Origin: Nitrospira sp.
Lineage (GTDB): Bacteria; Nitrospirota; Nitrospiria; Nitrospirales; Nitrospiraceae
Direction of reading: 5' to 3'
NCBI GenBank assembly: GCA_029194675.1
Contig: JARFXP010000001.1
Coordinates: 1,232,501 to 1,296,500, forward strand
Length of the DNA stretch: 64,000 nucleotides
Shown here: piece by piece, positions 34,772 through 45,200 of the stretch
How the letters are laid out: every line of letters begins with the position of its first letter
Position numbering within the stretch: the first letter of the stretch is position 1
Notes under the pieces: model-generated
Seen by the model: the letters and a program-made list of their open reading frames with translations, nothing else
Told to the model about the DNA's origin: nothing
Databases searched by the model: none
Made by a program: the position numbers and the translations under genes

Positions 34772-35821
34772 TCAGCGCGATGTGACCTGCGCCTCGGTCG
34801 AACCGAATTGAAAAACAACGCGGCGTGGACTTCCATCGCCTGTTTCGGCAGAGAGCCAGCTGGTCTGCCCGAGGCGAACGGGAGCCCCGTCTTCCTTCGA
34901 CGTGAGCCGCAGGACAGACACATCGTCTCCGCGTAAGACCAGTTCCATGTCCACGTCAAATCGGTCCTGCACAAACCACTGCACCAGCGCCGACACAATG
35001 TGCATCCCGGAACTGCCTGGAAGCAGCTTGACGAATGTGTCGTGACTCATCGGTCCCATGGAGATACGGAAGCTGGACTGCCGACTCAACACCTTTTGAC
35101 CAAGGGTACAGTTCTCTCCCAACGCACAGTTTTTCAGGCCGACCGCCGGCTGTTGCTCTCGCGGTATCGGAACCCATCGACCGGTGCACTGTTCGATATG
35201 GACTTCGATGTCGTCGAAGAAGTCGCTCAACAATCCTTCCAAGGCGGAGGCCGACCGCGGTCGCTGGTTCAAGAGCCCCGCATAACGCAGGAGCCGGCTC
35301 CTCGGCAGTCCGGTCCTTCGCGTCACCTCCTCGGTGCCCAGGCCGAGGAAGGCAAACATCCGTTCAGAAAACCGATCTTTGCCGGAAGGGTCGAATTGCA
35401 TGTGGTACCGGTATTTGACCCAAGAGCGGTACAGGAGCGAGAGCAACCGGTGATGAAACAGGTCCAGGAACGCGCGGACCGGTTCATCCCCATTTTCGCG
35501 AGCCATCAGGTCTTCGGTGTAAAAAGGGGGCAGCGGCGAGGTCGTCCCATAGAGACCTAGAAAGGTCGTCGTCAACCGGAACCGAGGCGGATCCTTCCGC
35601 GTTTGCTCCAAGCCGGCCACATCGGAGACCGGAAACGCGAACGAGAGATCCGGCCGGAACCGAACCAGCTCCCGATCAGCCGGCCCTTCAGCTCCAACCG
35701 AGGCTTCCGGTCGGTAGAGACGCTCCAACAGGGAAACGAGCTGATAGAAGGAATAGTCCTGTGCCCTTGCGAGCAGATTCGCAATCACAGGAGGACTTGT
35801 TGTCCGATCCTGACCGGCCAT
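34772..35821 (-). CDS. tssG: T6SS baseplate protein TssG
   Basis: 349 residues: ANLLARAQDYSFYQLVSLLERL, RELVRFRPDLSFAFPVSDVA, TTTFLGLYGTTSPLPPFYTEDLM, FLDLFHHRLLSLLYRSWVKYR and a C-terminal MHIVSALVQWFVQDRFDVDMEL. This is the full TssG (ImpH/VasB) pattern. It overlaps tssF by 37 bases, as usual for this pair, and forms with TssE, F and K the baseplate wedge. Confidence 0.93.
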   Translation of the reverse strand: MAGQDRTTSPPVIANLLARAQDYSFYQLVSLLERLYRPEASVGAEGPADRELVRFRPDLSFAFPVSDVAGLEQTRKDPPRFRLTTTFLGLYGTTSPLPPFYTEDLMARENGDEPVRAFLDLFHHRLLSLLYRSWVKYRYHMQFDPSGKDRFSERMFAFLGLGTEEVTRRTGLPRSRLLRYAGLLNQRPRSASALEGLLSDFFDDIEVHIEQCTGRWVPIPREQQPAVGLKNCALGENCTLGQKVLSRQSSFRISMGPMSHDTFVKLLPGSSGMHIVSALVQWFVQDRFDVDMELVLRGDDVSVLRLTSKEDGAPVRLGQTSWLSAETGDGSPRRVVFQFGSTEAQVTSR

Positions 35822-37557
35822 GAAAAGAATTCCCCTTGTTCGATCAGTTTGACGTGGAGCTCCGTGAAGGAATTCAGGGACGCATACAGAGCGAAAAACT
35901 CATTGAGGAGGCCGCCGAATAAAAACACATCGCCTTCGCCGGCAAAGTGCCCCCCTTTCAGCGAGAGCGTGATTTCCGTCCCACGAACCGAAGCCCCCCG
36001 GAACAGATAATCCTTCCCACAGCTCTGTATATCCACGATCCCGTCCAACAATCTGATGTGGGCCCGTCTCGCCTGATCATCCTGGCGCGCGGCGAAATTG
36101 TAGAGATCGAGCAGTCCCCGCAGGGTCTCCACGCGAGTCAGCGAGAGATAGTTCAATGAAAGGTGCGAGAGCAGCCGCCAATGAATATCGCCGCCCAGCG
36201 GCACAGGGCCGCGTGCCGAGACCTGGACCACATTGCGGAACTGCGCAAACCCGGGCGAGCTATCGGTCGGTACGTGAATATCTCCCACATGGAGCTTGCC
36301 GGGCAGATCCCGATTCGTGCAGGTCACATCGAACGTCACGATCTCCGTCAGGACATCCAGTCCTCGGACCGGCACCTCATCTGCGTTGACGAACGAGACA
36401 TAGGTTTCGCACGCTCCATCGTTCGTCATCGATTGTCGCAGATGTGTCTGGTAATAAATCGTCGATGGCCCTGTCCCGATGCTCTGGTGAAACGAATAGA
36501 AGGGTTCGTACCGCAACTCTTCCCCGGTCCCACGCAAGTGTCCGACCGCACGATCCACCGAAAACAGTTCATAGTGCGCAGCCGGAGCCGCCGATGGACG
36601 AAGCAGATATTCAGTCCGTTCATGGCTGACTTCGATCGGCTGGGAGTCCAGCCTGAATAGATTCACGATGGGAGAGCAGAACAACCGGACATGGTCTTTG
36701 GTCAGCCGCAACGACGCCGGCGGAGCCTTCGTGAGGGTGATGAGCATTTCAAATGTCGTCGCGGTCCCTCGTCTGGCCAGCGGCCGAAGGTCCGACAGAT
36801 CGACGGCCAGAAACTTCTGGGGGAACGCAAAATACTCCTGTAGCAACCGGTACCCGTCGAACGACGTCTTGGGATATGGCAACAGCGCCTCATCCTTCGC
36901 AAAACCGAACGGTTGGATCTTGCAGTCAGGCAATGCAACTTCCTCAACGGGGCGCCCTTGCCCGCCGAGACGCAGCTTGATCGTGCCGGCGTGGTGGCAC
37001 AACCAGTAATACAGCGTGTACGCCGGTTCACCGACCAAATGGAGCCGTAACCGCTCGATTCCCGCTTGTCCCAACGTCGCACCCGGTAGCATCGTGAAGT
37101 GAAGCCGCAGTGCCGAATGCCCTCCACTGGCGGTTTGGAGCGAGACCTGTTCCAGCTGGAGCGGATAGATGTCCACATCAGCGGTCGTTCGAAAGCGGCA
37201 GCGCGTCCCGTCGATGTCCCGCGACTCGACGACCGTCTCCATCGCGGGGATTCGCTTCCATTCGGTCACGGCCCCGGGGATCGGCGTGAATTCGAGAAGA
37301 CTCATGGCGGGAATCGGCCGAAGATAATGAGGCCACAGCAAATTCATGACCCCATGAATCAACTCGGGAAACTCATCGTCCAGCTTCTGTCTGATGCGGC
37401 CGGTGAGAAAGGCGACGCCTTCGAGTAATCGCTCGACATCCGGATCGTTTCCGACCTCCGTCAGGAAGTGCGCCTCTTTGGGATGCGCTTCCGCAAACTC
37501 CCGGCCCAACTGCCGCAAGAAATCCAACTCATCTCGATAGTACCGATTAAACGCCAC
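35785..37557 (-). CDS. tssF: T6SS baseplate protein TssF
   Basis: 590 residues: FNRYYRDELDFLRQLGREFAEAHPKEAHFL, DPDVERLLEGVAFLTGRIRQKLDDEFPEL, LLWPHYLRPIPAMSLLEF are the diagnostic N-terminal blocks. The C-terminus GGHFAGEGDVFLFGGLLNEFFALYASLNSFTEL is also typical. Normal length. It overlaps tssG and follows tssE after 49 bases. Confidence 0.94.
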   Translation of the reverse strand: MAFNRYYRDELDFLRQLGREFAEAHPKEAHFLTEVGNDPDVERLLEGVAFLTGRIRQKLDDEFPELIHGVMNLLWPHYLRPIPAMSLLEFTPIPGAVTEWKRIPAMETVVESRDIDGTRCRFRTTADVDIYPLQLEQVSLQTASGGHSALRLHFTMLPGATLGQAGIERLRLHLVGEPAYTLYYWLCHHAGTIKLRLGGQGRPVEEVALPDCKIQPFGFAKDEALLPYPKTSFDGYRLLQEYFAFPQKFLAVDLSDLRPLARRGTATTFEMLITLTKAPPASLRLTKDHVRLFCSPIVNLFRLDSQPIEVSHERTEYLLRPSAAPAAHYELFSVDRAVGHLRGTGEELRYEPFYSFHQSIGTGPSTIYYQTHLRQSMTNDGACETYVSFVNADEVPVRGLDVLTEIVTFDVTCTNRDLPGKLHVGDIHVPTDSSPGFAQFRNVVQVSARGPVPLGGDIHWRLLSHLSLNYLSLTRVETLRGLLDLYNFAARQDDQARRAHIRLLDGIVDIQSCGKDYLFRGASVRGTEITLSLKGGHFAGEGDVFLFGGLLNEFFALYASLNSFTELHVKLIEQGEFFSWPVRIGQQVLL

Positions 37558-37606
37558 GTCCTATTCTCCCGCCTCTACAGGGTCCCGCCATGCGCCGGCG
37601 GCTCAC

Positions 37607-38020
37607 TCATTCTTCGACAACCACCAGCCCTGAAGGGCTGATCTCGGTTTGAAATTCCACATGCGGTTGTCGTTCTGAGACGAGTGTCCCCGCAATCTCA
37701 AATCGAAGCACCGACTGTCCTGGTTCGGGAGGCACATGGGTTACGGATACATCACGCAGTCGGGGTTCGAATTGCGCGATGGACCTCAAAATGGCGGCTT
37801 GCACCTCTTCCACGGCGGCCGGCTGCTCTTGCACGAACTCCGTGAGGTCCGGCATCCCATAGGTGGGTTGTACCAAGACTTGATCCGGTCTGGTGTTGAG
37901 CATTTTGCGGAGATGCCGGAGCACCGACTCGGCAAGCAGATGCGGGTTGTCCCTGAGCGATTTGGGCCTCGCAAGTCGCTCATCGCCCAGCCGTTCCAAC
38001 AACCGACATTCTCGCCCCAT
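37607..38020 (-). CDS. tssE: T6SS baseplate protein TssE (gp25-like)
   Basis: About 137 residues from MGRECRLLERLGDERLA. The gp25-like fold shows LRKMLNTRPDQVLVQPTYGMPDLTEF, AAILRSIAQFEPRLRDVSV and a C-terminal EIAGTLVSERQPHVEFQTEIS. The EPR motif (here FEPRL) that nucleates sheath assembly is present. I use the ATG at 38020; a longer in-frame start at 38056 would overlap hcp. Confidence 0.92.
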   Translation of the reverse strand: MGRECRLLERLGDERLARPKSLRDNPHLLAESVLRHLRKMLNTRPDQVLVQPTYGMPDLTEFVQEQPAAVEEVQAAILRSIAQFEPRLRDVSVTHVPPEPGQSVLRFEIAGTLVSERQPHVEFQTEISPSGLVVVEE

Positions 38021-38037
38021 GTCCGCCTCCGCCCCCC

Positions 38038-38523
38038 TTACTTCGGTGCTTTCCAATCATCCTGCGCTTCTTTCTTGTCCACCTCATGCCTCCAGATCGC
38101 TTTCCGATAGGTAAAGGAGACATCCTCCATGTGACCGAACTCCCCCGACGATTTTTGGAGGCAATTCGGCATCCATGGATGCATGGACACGATGATGGCA
38201 TCCTCCAATTTTGTCGTGAAGTAGTGCTCTTCGGTCCCGTCTGCGGCAATCCGGTACCATTTGATCTCAACGGATTTCAGGTGCTCTCCGGTGCAGAGCG
38301 CCATGTACAGGAGCGGCGACGCCTTGTCCACCACCTTCACGATCTTCAGCGGCCCATGCACCCGTTTGCCTGAGGCCAGGCCCGTCTGTGGATCAGACGG
38401 AATACGCACTTCGTGTTCGAACGCCTGGACCATCATCGTCCCTTCACGCCCTTTGAGGTCGCAAGAGCCCTCAATCTTGCCCTGTTTTTCCCCCTCAGCT
38501 GTCAAATAGGCTGGAATTGGCAT
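38038..38523 (-). CDS. hcp: Hcp tube protein (TssD)
   Basis: 161 residues: MPIPAYLTAEGEKQGKIEGS, a central VQAFEHEVRIPSDPQTGLASGKRVHGPL and C-terminal GHMEDVSFTYRKAIWRHEV. This is the standard Hcp1 fold that stacks into the inner tube and is secreted. The ATG at 38523 is the conserved start. It lies 14 bases after tssC. No C-terminal toxin extension is present. Confidence 0.94.
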   Translation of the reverse strand: MPIPAYLTAEGEKQGKIEGSCDLKGREGTMMVQAFEHEVRIPSDPQTGLASGKRVHGPLKIVKVVDKASPLLYMALCTGEHLKSVEIKWYRIAADGTEEHYFTTKLEDAIIVSMHPWMPNCLQKSSGEFGHMEDVSFTYRKAIWRHEVDKKEAQDDWKAPK

Positions 38524-38537
38524 GGTGTTCTCCTCCT

Positions 38538-40025
38538 TTACTTTTTCTTGTCCAGCTTCCCGACCAGGGACAGCGTGAAGAACGCCCCCATATACTTGAT
38601 ATGCGGCACCACCTTCAGATCCACCCTGTACCATCCAGGGTTGCCTTCCACATCGCTCACCGTCACTTGGGCGTCCCGCAGGGGGCGTCGCCTGCTCACT
38701 TCATCGGTCACGACATCCATTGCGGAGACGTACTGGCTGATCCATGTATTGAGTTCGCGCTCCAAATCCGCGCGGTCTTTTGTCCCGCCCAGTTTTTCCG
38801 TCTGCAGCACCTTGATGTAATGGGCCAAGCGATTGATGATGAACAGATAGGGCAGTTGCGTGCCAAGACGATAGTTGGCCTCCGCCACCTTGCCCTCGGC
38901 GCTCTGTCCAAATGTTTTCGGACGCTGAGAGGAATTGGCCGAGAAGAAACAGGCGTTATCCGAACCTTTCCTCATGGTCAACGCAATAAACCCGGCATCC
39001 GCCAACTCCTTTTCCCGTTCACCGGAAATAAGAATCTCGGTGGGGATCTTCGTCTCGACGCCCCCCATTGCCTCAAAGACATGGACTGGTAGATCGTCTA
39101 CCGTCCCGCCGCTGCTCGGGCCGATGATGTCCGTGTACCAACGCGACCTGGCAAAGCTCTCGGTCAAGCGCGTGGCGAAGGCAAAGGCCATATTGCCCCA
39201 GAGATAGCTTTCGTGGCCGTTACTCAAAGATTCGTTGTAATTGAACATCTTTGCCGGATTCGTCTCCTGGCCGTAGGGCAACCGCAGAAGGAACCGCGGC
39301 ACACAGAGCCCGACGGATCGGGAATCCTCCGAATCGCGGAATGCATTCCACTTGGTGTACTGGGGGCCTTCGAAGTGCGTCTTCAGGTCCCTGAGATTCG
39401 GCAACCGCAAATAACTTTCCATCCCGAAAAACTTCGGCCCGGCCGCCGCCACAAACGGCGCATGGGCCATCGTGGCCACGCTGGAGACATACTGCAGGAG
39501 TTTGACATCTTGGGGACCGGGGCCGAACTCATAGTTCGCGATCAGGGCTCCGATGGGATTCCCCCCGAACTGCCCGAACTCCGCCGTGTACATGTGCTTG
39601 TACAGGGCCGACTTGGTAATGTCCGGGGCCTCCACGAAATCGGTCAGTAGTTCTTCTTTCGACACGTTCAACATCTCGAATTGAATATTCTCCCGGAAAT
39701 TGGTCCGGTCCACCGCCAACTTCAGCCCGCGCCATGCAGATTCGAGTTTTTGAAACGTGGCCTGGTGCAGAATAGCGTCCACCTGCGCGCTCAGTTTCTT
39801 ATCCATCTCGGCGATCATGTCGGCCACCATGGCCTGATTGACCTTCATGTCCTTGCGCTCGGGCGCGAGGAGATGTCTGATGAGCTCTTCGAGCGCTCGC
39901 TTGGCGTCCGAATAAACCTCATCCTGTGGTCTGATATCGAGGGGTTTCAACATCTGCTCGATGAGACTGGTTTCAGCCGCTGCGACCGGTGCCTTTGTAG
40001 ATTGGGTCTCTTGTGTCTCTGCCAT
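38538..40025 (-). CDS. tssC: T6SS sheath large subunit TssC
   Basis: 495 residues: MLNVSKEELLTDF, LIANYEFGPGPQDVKLLQYVSSVATMAHAPFVAAAGPKFFG, FRDSEDSRSVGLCVPRFLLRLPYG, FNYNESLSNGHESYLWGN and C-terminal AQVTVSDVEGNPGWYRVDL. These are hallmark TssC (VipB/ImpD) blocks. It assembles with TssB into the contractile sheath and is the ClpV substrate. tssB ends 36 bases upstream. Confidence 0.95.
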   Translation of the reverse strand: MAETQETQSTKAPVAAAETSLIEQMLKPLDIRPQDEVYSDAKRALEELIRHLLAPERKDMKVNQAMVADMIAEMDKKLSAQVDAILHQATFQKLESAWRGLKLAVDRTNFRENIQFEMLNVSKEELLTDFVEAPDITKSALYKHMYTAEFGQFGGNPIGALIANYEFGPGPQDVKLLQYVSSVATMAHAPFVAAAGPKFFGMESYLRLPNLRDLKTHFEGPQYTKWNAFRDSEDSRSVGLCVPRFLLRLPYGQETNPAKMFNYNESLSNGHESYLWGNMAFAFATRLTESFARSRWYTDIIGPSSGGTVDDLPVHVFEAMGGVETKIPTEILISGEREKELADAGFIALTMRKGSDNACFFSANSSQRPKTFGQSAEGKVAEANYRLGTQLPYLFIINRLAHYIKVLQTEKLGGTKDRADLERELNTWISQYVSAMDVVTDEVSRRRPLRDAQVTVSDVEGNPGWYRVDLKVVPHIKYMGAFFTLSLVGKLDKKK

Positions 40026-40061
40026 GACCTATCCTCCTCCCCTGTGCGCGGGCTATTGCGA

Positions 40062-40550
40062 TTATCCCACGCCGAGTTCTTGAAGCAGCTGCTGGCGCGT
40101 CGCAGCATCCCCGATCAGACTGTCGATCATTTTCTTGAAGGCCGGCACGTTCCCGAGGGGTCCCTTCAATGATTGGAGCCCCGCCCGCAGTACCAGCAGT
40201 TTATTGAGTTCCGGCACCTGCTGAACGATAGAGTCAGGGTTGAAATCCTTTATCCCGTTGATCCGGATCGTGACCGGCATATCCTCCCCTTCTCGACCGG
40301 ACAGCCTGTTCGGAACCGTCATCGACAGCTCGAGCTGCTGACTCCGCATGACCTCGTCGAAGTTGTTCTTGTCGATGCAGATCTTTTTGCGATCCTCCAG
40401 CGGTGTATCGTCCGTCCTCATCGTAAAATCGCCTATGAATTCCATCTTGAGCGGAAGCTCCTTTTCTTCCTGTGCCCCCTCGGTTGCCGGCTTAAAGACG
40501 ATATTGACCCTTTCTTCCGGTGCCACTGAACCTTCTTTTCCACCTGGCAT
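40062..40550 (-). CDS. tssB: T6SS sheath small subunit TssB
   Basis: 162 residues: MPGGKEGSVAPEERVNIVFKPATEGAQEEKELPLKMEFIGDF, then NNFDEVMRSQQLELSMTVPN and VTIRINGIKDFNPDSIVQQVPELNKLLVLR. Typical TssB (VipA/ImpB) length and motifs. The ATG at 40550 is chosen because it gives the family N-terminus. It lies 50 bases downstream of tssA. Confidence 0.94.
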   Translation of the reverse strand: MPGGKEGSVAPEERVNIVFKPATEGAQEEKELPLKMEFIGDFTMRTDDTPLEDRKKICIDKNNFDEVMRSQQLELSMTVPNRLSGREGEDMPVTIRINGIKDFNPDSIVQQVPELNKLLVLRAGLQSLKGPLGNVPAFKKMIDSLIGDAATRQQLLQELGVG

Positions 40551-40600
40551 GGCGTACTCCTTCCTGTATGACGTTGCACCCAAGACGCCGGCTTGTGTCG

Positions 40601-42211
40601 TTATGGAAGCGGCCGCGCCGATGTGCGTTTCGTCTCCATATCCCACGCGGACAACACATCCACCCGACAGATGCGGCGGTACAGTGCCTCTCGCCGACTG
40701 GACCATTCTGGGACCGGTCGCTTGGAGTCCTTCCCCAGTTGCTCGAGAAGTTGCCACATCGTTTTCCATACATCGAGGCAGAGGCTCGGCTCCCATTGGT
40801 CAAGGGCGAATCGGCTAATGTGCTCATCGAGTCCTTCCAGCTGGGACAGAGCAACGTTCGGATAACCAGCGCGCAGACAGAGCTTCGCAGTCTCCAGACC
40901 CAGCAAGAACCGATCTCGTTCCGATGCCACCGAGCCCGATTCTTTCTGCAGAAGCCCTATGGCCTCTCTCACCTGGCCCTGCTCCACCAATGTCACAGCT
41001 TGCAGACGAAGCTCGGCCAGTCGCTCACCGTTCCCTATCAACTTGACCTTGCCTCTTCCATCAGAGGCCGCTGCCTCCACTTGGGTTCTCTGAAGCTCAT
41101 CCAGCCAACGCCTCGTCGCTTCATCCGCGAACGGCATTTCGTCGGAAAAGCGGCAGGCCGGCAGTTCTGGGAGCCTGCGAACGAGTGCCTTGATCTCGTC
41201 CTCCACCGCCTCTTTTGCCAAGCCAAATGAGGATCCCAACTGTTCCAACGCATGGGCGACCATCCGATGAGGGTCGAGCCAGAACGGCAGATGGGGAAAT
41301 TGGGACTCCACTTGCTCCAGAAGCTGAGGCCAGAGCCCTTTATCCTCCAGCTCTCGGTACCGATGCACCAGATGCGGCGCAGGCGGAGGAATTCGCGACA
41401 AGCCGTCATTGAGAGGCGAGGGCATTTGAAGAGTCATCCACGTGGCGGCTCGCACCATGCGATAGGGCCACGGCAAAGAGGGATCCTGGCTGCGGGTAAA
41501 TACCGCAGCTCGGCGAATCAGTTCATCTGCCTCACGCAAGGCGCTACGGCACTCTTCGGCAGTAGAGATTGTCCTAGGCACCCCCAGGGGCCGTACCTGT
41601 GCCTCATCGGGTTGCAGCTCCTGCCTGTCGCCAGCAGGCTTGGCTGGAGACTGAACGACTTTCTCCATCTGCCGTTGAAGAACAGCTCGCAGCCCCACGA
41701 ACCCCGGCGCTTTATCCCCGAGCTTGTTGAGGAGTAATTCGTCCAGCGTCCGAGCGAGCTCCTCACAAACTTGGAGCGCTTCTCGATCATGAGGTAAGGG
41801 TGATCTTCCGCCGACCGCAGCCTCCAGTTTTTCACGCAGCCAGACAAGTACGTCGACCCGCTTTTGCAGGCGCTTGGCATCCGGATAGAGCGCATCCCAA
41901 TAGTGGGCAGCCATCTCATGCATGCAAGCAAGGCCCGCGGCAAGCCCCTGAAACCCTTCTGCATGTAACAATCCGAGACAGACGTAACTGGCTGCCAGTA
42001 AATCTTTTGATCGTTCGCCGAGCACAATCCTCCCACCGCTCACGACCCCCTTCCAGTCGACCGGCTTGCCGACCAGGGATTCCATCTTTTGAATTTCTTC
42101 CTGGATGGCTAAAAAGTCGGCATCGTCCCTGGCTGGCGCACCGGTCGGCGCGTCAGAGCGAATGGGGTTTGCCCCAATTTCTCGCCACTCCGTAGTCAGA
42201 TCTGAGATCAT
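40601..42211 (-). CDS. tssA: T6SS cap/priming protein TssA
   Basis: 536 residues. The N-terminal ImpA_N domain is visible in GANPIRSDAPTGAPARDDADFLAIQEEIQKM, DWKGVVSGGRIVLGERSKDLLAASYVCLGLLHAEGFQGLAAGL and HYWDALYPDAKRLQKRVDVLVWL. The long C-terminal part (AVTLVEQGQVREAIGLLQKE, RFLLGLETAKLCLRAGYPNVA) is of the VasJ-like helical type. TssA recruits baseplate parts and guides sheath growth. It sits between tssM and tssB. Confidence 0.9.
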   Translation of the reverse strand: MISDLTTEWREIGANPIRSDAPTGAPARDDADFLAIQEEIQKMESLVGKPVDWKGVVSGGRIVLGERSKDLLAASYVCLGLLHAEGFQGLAAGLACMHEMAAHYWDALYPDAKRLQKRVDVLVWLREKLEAAVGGRSPLPHDREALQVCEELARTLDELLLNKLGDKAPGFVGLRAVLQRQMEKVVQSPAKPAGDRQELQPDEAQVRPLGVPRTISTAEECRSALREADELIRRAAVFTRSQDPSLPWPYRMVRAATWMTLQMPSPLNDGLSRIPPPAPHLVHRYRELEDKGLWPQLLEQVESQFPHLPFWLDPHRMVAHALEQLGSSFGLAKEAVEDEIKALVRRLPELPACRFSDEMPFADEATRRWLDELQRTQVEAAASDGRGKVKLIGNGERLAELRLQAVTLVEQGQVREAIGLLQKESGSVASERDRFLLGLETAKLCLRAGYPNVALSQLEGLDEHISRFALDQWEPSLCLDVWKTMWQLLEQLGKDSKRPVPEWSSRREALYRRICRVDVLSAWDMETKRTSARPLP

Positions 42212-42269
42212 GTCTTCTTCGCCTTTTTAGTCGATGCGCAGATTATCCCTGAATCCTTGCGTCCGTAAC

Positions 42270-45200
42270 TTACGGACAACGAAAGCTTGAAAAAAATTCC
42301 GGCGCGAATGGGTGCTTTACATGCTCGGCCTTTAAGTTAAACTGGATGTCAACGACCTTCTTGCCGCCGATGGAGAACGTCCAGGACAAGCGAAATTCCG
42401 TCGGACTGACCGGAACGGGATTGCCTTCCTGCAGCATGCGAAACAAGCCCCATCTCCCCTCATACTGTTTCGTATAGGTCTTGCGTCGTGACTCATCGAC
42501 TCCGACCACAATCTGCAACAGAGCCCCGCGCTGCTCGGACTGGCCGGTCCATTGAAACGGAGAGAAGAGTTCCGGCGCTCCGTTGAGATACACGAGCTCT
42601 TGCCCCTCGATGACCAACCGAATCTCGCTGAGCCCCACCCCTCCGATGGCAAGAGGTTTCATTTCAAACGGCACTTTCGGTTCAGAACTTCCTGGTGGAA
42701 ACAGTGCATCAGAAATTGCCTTGGCCTGACGATACCCCCCACTCACGGTTGATTTGTAAAACGTCAACAGCCGGCCCTTCTCAGGACGGAAGAATTCACT
42801 CAAATCTGGGATCGTGGCTTCATCGGATTGTCCCGGACGGAACGGATATAACTCTCCGATCGCTTTTGCGCAGTCTTCCAATCCCGTCTCCACATCGGCC
42901 AAACGCAGAGGCTGAAGAAGGAGCTGAACGGCCGCCTGTGCTCTCTGATCGAAACGTGTGATGAGTTCCGCCAGCCGGTGTTCGGCTTGCCTTTGCTCAG
43001 CCGACGGCTCTCCGCCGTGGGAAGTGCGAGTCAGCGCATCCCTCAGCTGCTGTAACTGCTGCATGTACTGCTTCAGTGGAGCTCCCTCCCCTTCGGGACA
43101 CGAAGTCACAAACTCATGCAAGGACTTGAACGTTTCCGCCACGGGATGGGATGGGACGTCACGATGGATCCAGCCCTTGCTTACGTCGCAGAAGAAATCC
43201 GAGAGTGCACTGAAAGAGGTATTGCTATCGACGGCCTTCAAAAGCGTGACCAACACCGAGGTATCTTGCGTCAGTCCGAGTAAGAGGGTGATGGCCTCTT
43301 CTCTGTTGCTCACGGGTCTCAATTTGACGGAGGCGAGAAATTCAGACCACTCACGGATATAGTCTGTTCGGTACAAGCCGTGAACGGCTTTCTCCACATC
43401 CGCACGAGAGTCAGGCGGGACGTCCAGTACCCAGGAATCCGTATAGGCCTGATCCAATATCCGATCCCTGGTTTTGTTAAACAGACCGTTATCGAATTTC
43501 GGCGTAAAGAAGCCGGGAATCTCATAATTACTCTCCAGCAGACTCGTTTTCGCTCCCTGTAACAGCGAGGCCAGTGTGACAGGTTCCGGTTTGTACTCGC
43601 GCATCATCTCGCGCTGAATACGGGCATAGATGCGTTCGGGATAGGGCAACTGCTGTAGCGCCGTCCTTGCTGCCTGCACCAACCCCAGATCTCGATGAAA
43701 AGGCGCTTGTCCCTCACGCAGCAAACGGCTGTAGGTGTCGATCTGCTGATCCACCGCCTTCATCACCTCAGGAGCGGCTGCTTTCACCCCGTAGCGACTC
43801 GGCAGGATCTCGTGCCAGATCTGCCTGAGCCATTCGGCGAGGAACGGCTGATCCAAGTGAATCGGCTCTTTCTCATCGGATGTGACCGACAACATGAGAT
43901 AGGTCTTCAAATAGGAATAGTAAAAGTCACTGTCCCGGTTTGCCGGCATTCTTGACGGATCGGCTGCAAAGGACCGCAAGGTATCTTCCAACTGCGTACG
44001 GGTGTGGTCTCGGTAGAGCCGATAGAACAAGCCGATATAGAGATCTCTTGCCGGCTCATGGAGGGTGGCTTCCCGATTCATGCCCCATCGACGCATCAAC
44101 GGCGCACCCTCTTCTCGGTCTGTCTGTAGGACTTGCACCAATTGTCGGAATCGATCTAAATTCCTGTCCTGAACGCTTTCGATGAACGGCGTCGCCTCCG
44201 GAATGATCGAGTGGTACGATTTCTCGGCGCTTTCTCTGATTTGCTCGCCGAGTTCCCCATTTAACGAATAGGAGTAAACGGCCGCACTCACACAGGCCAC
44301 CCCAGCCACGGCCGCGCCTACAGTGACCATACGTTTTTGGAGCATCATGCGACGCTTCGCGGCGGACGATGGTCGAGCAAGGCGTTTGTCCGGAATGATG
44401 ATGCCGGTGAACAGTTGCTTGATGAAATAGGGCCCTTGCTCCTTTGGCTCCCCACACGGAGCCCCCACGAACTCTGGTAAGCCGGCCCGCCGATTGACCG
44501 CATTCACCACTTGATCCAGCGGCTGGCCCTTTTGCGTGCCGCTGGTGAGATAAAACCCTCGCAACAAGGGGCGGTCCTGGTTGAGCGCGGGCGGAAACAA
44601 CTGATCGACAAAGTGGGTGAGGTTCTGTTTCGCCGCGCTCAGCTGCAAGGGAAAGCTGAAGACCTCCTGAATTTTTCTTGAACCGAGGAGAGAGAGCAGC
44701 CTCGCATGACATCGCATGTGTAACGCTTGCAGCAACCGTTCAAACCCTGCTTCGAATTGATTCAACGGCGTGCTACCAGCCGGAGCCTCAACAGGAAACG
44801 TGCGTCCCCACGCCTGTTCTTCACGGGCAACATTGTTCAAATTCTCAAAGAACTCAACGAAGCCGCGCAACAAATCACACTTCGTGAGTACGAGGTAGAC
44901 GGGAAACACGACGCCCAGCCGTTGGATCAATTCATCCAGACGTGCCCGAATCTTCTTCGCATGCAGCTCGATTTCCTTGTCTTTCGCGACAAACAAATCC
45001 GGCAGGCTCACCATGACAAGTACACCGTTTAACGGAACTTGACGACGTTGTTCCTTAATCGTGTCGAGTAGCGCCAGCCATTCGTCCCGACCTTCGTCCT
45101 CTGCGGCGTAACGTCCGGCCGTGTCAAGGAACACCCCCTCGTTCGTAACCCACCAGTCGCAACCATGGGTGCGACCCGAGGCAGAATGTTCTTTCTCCTC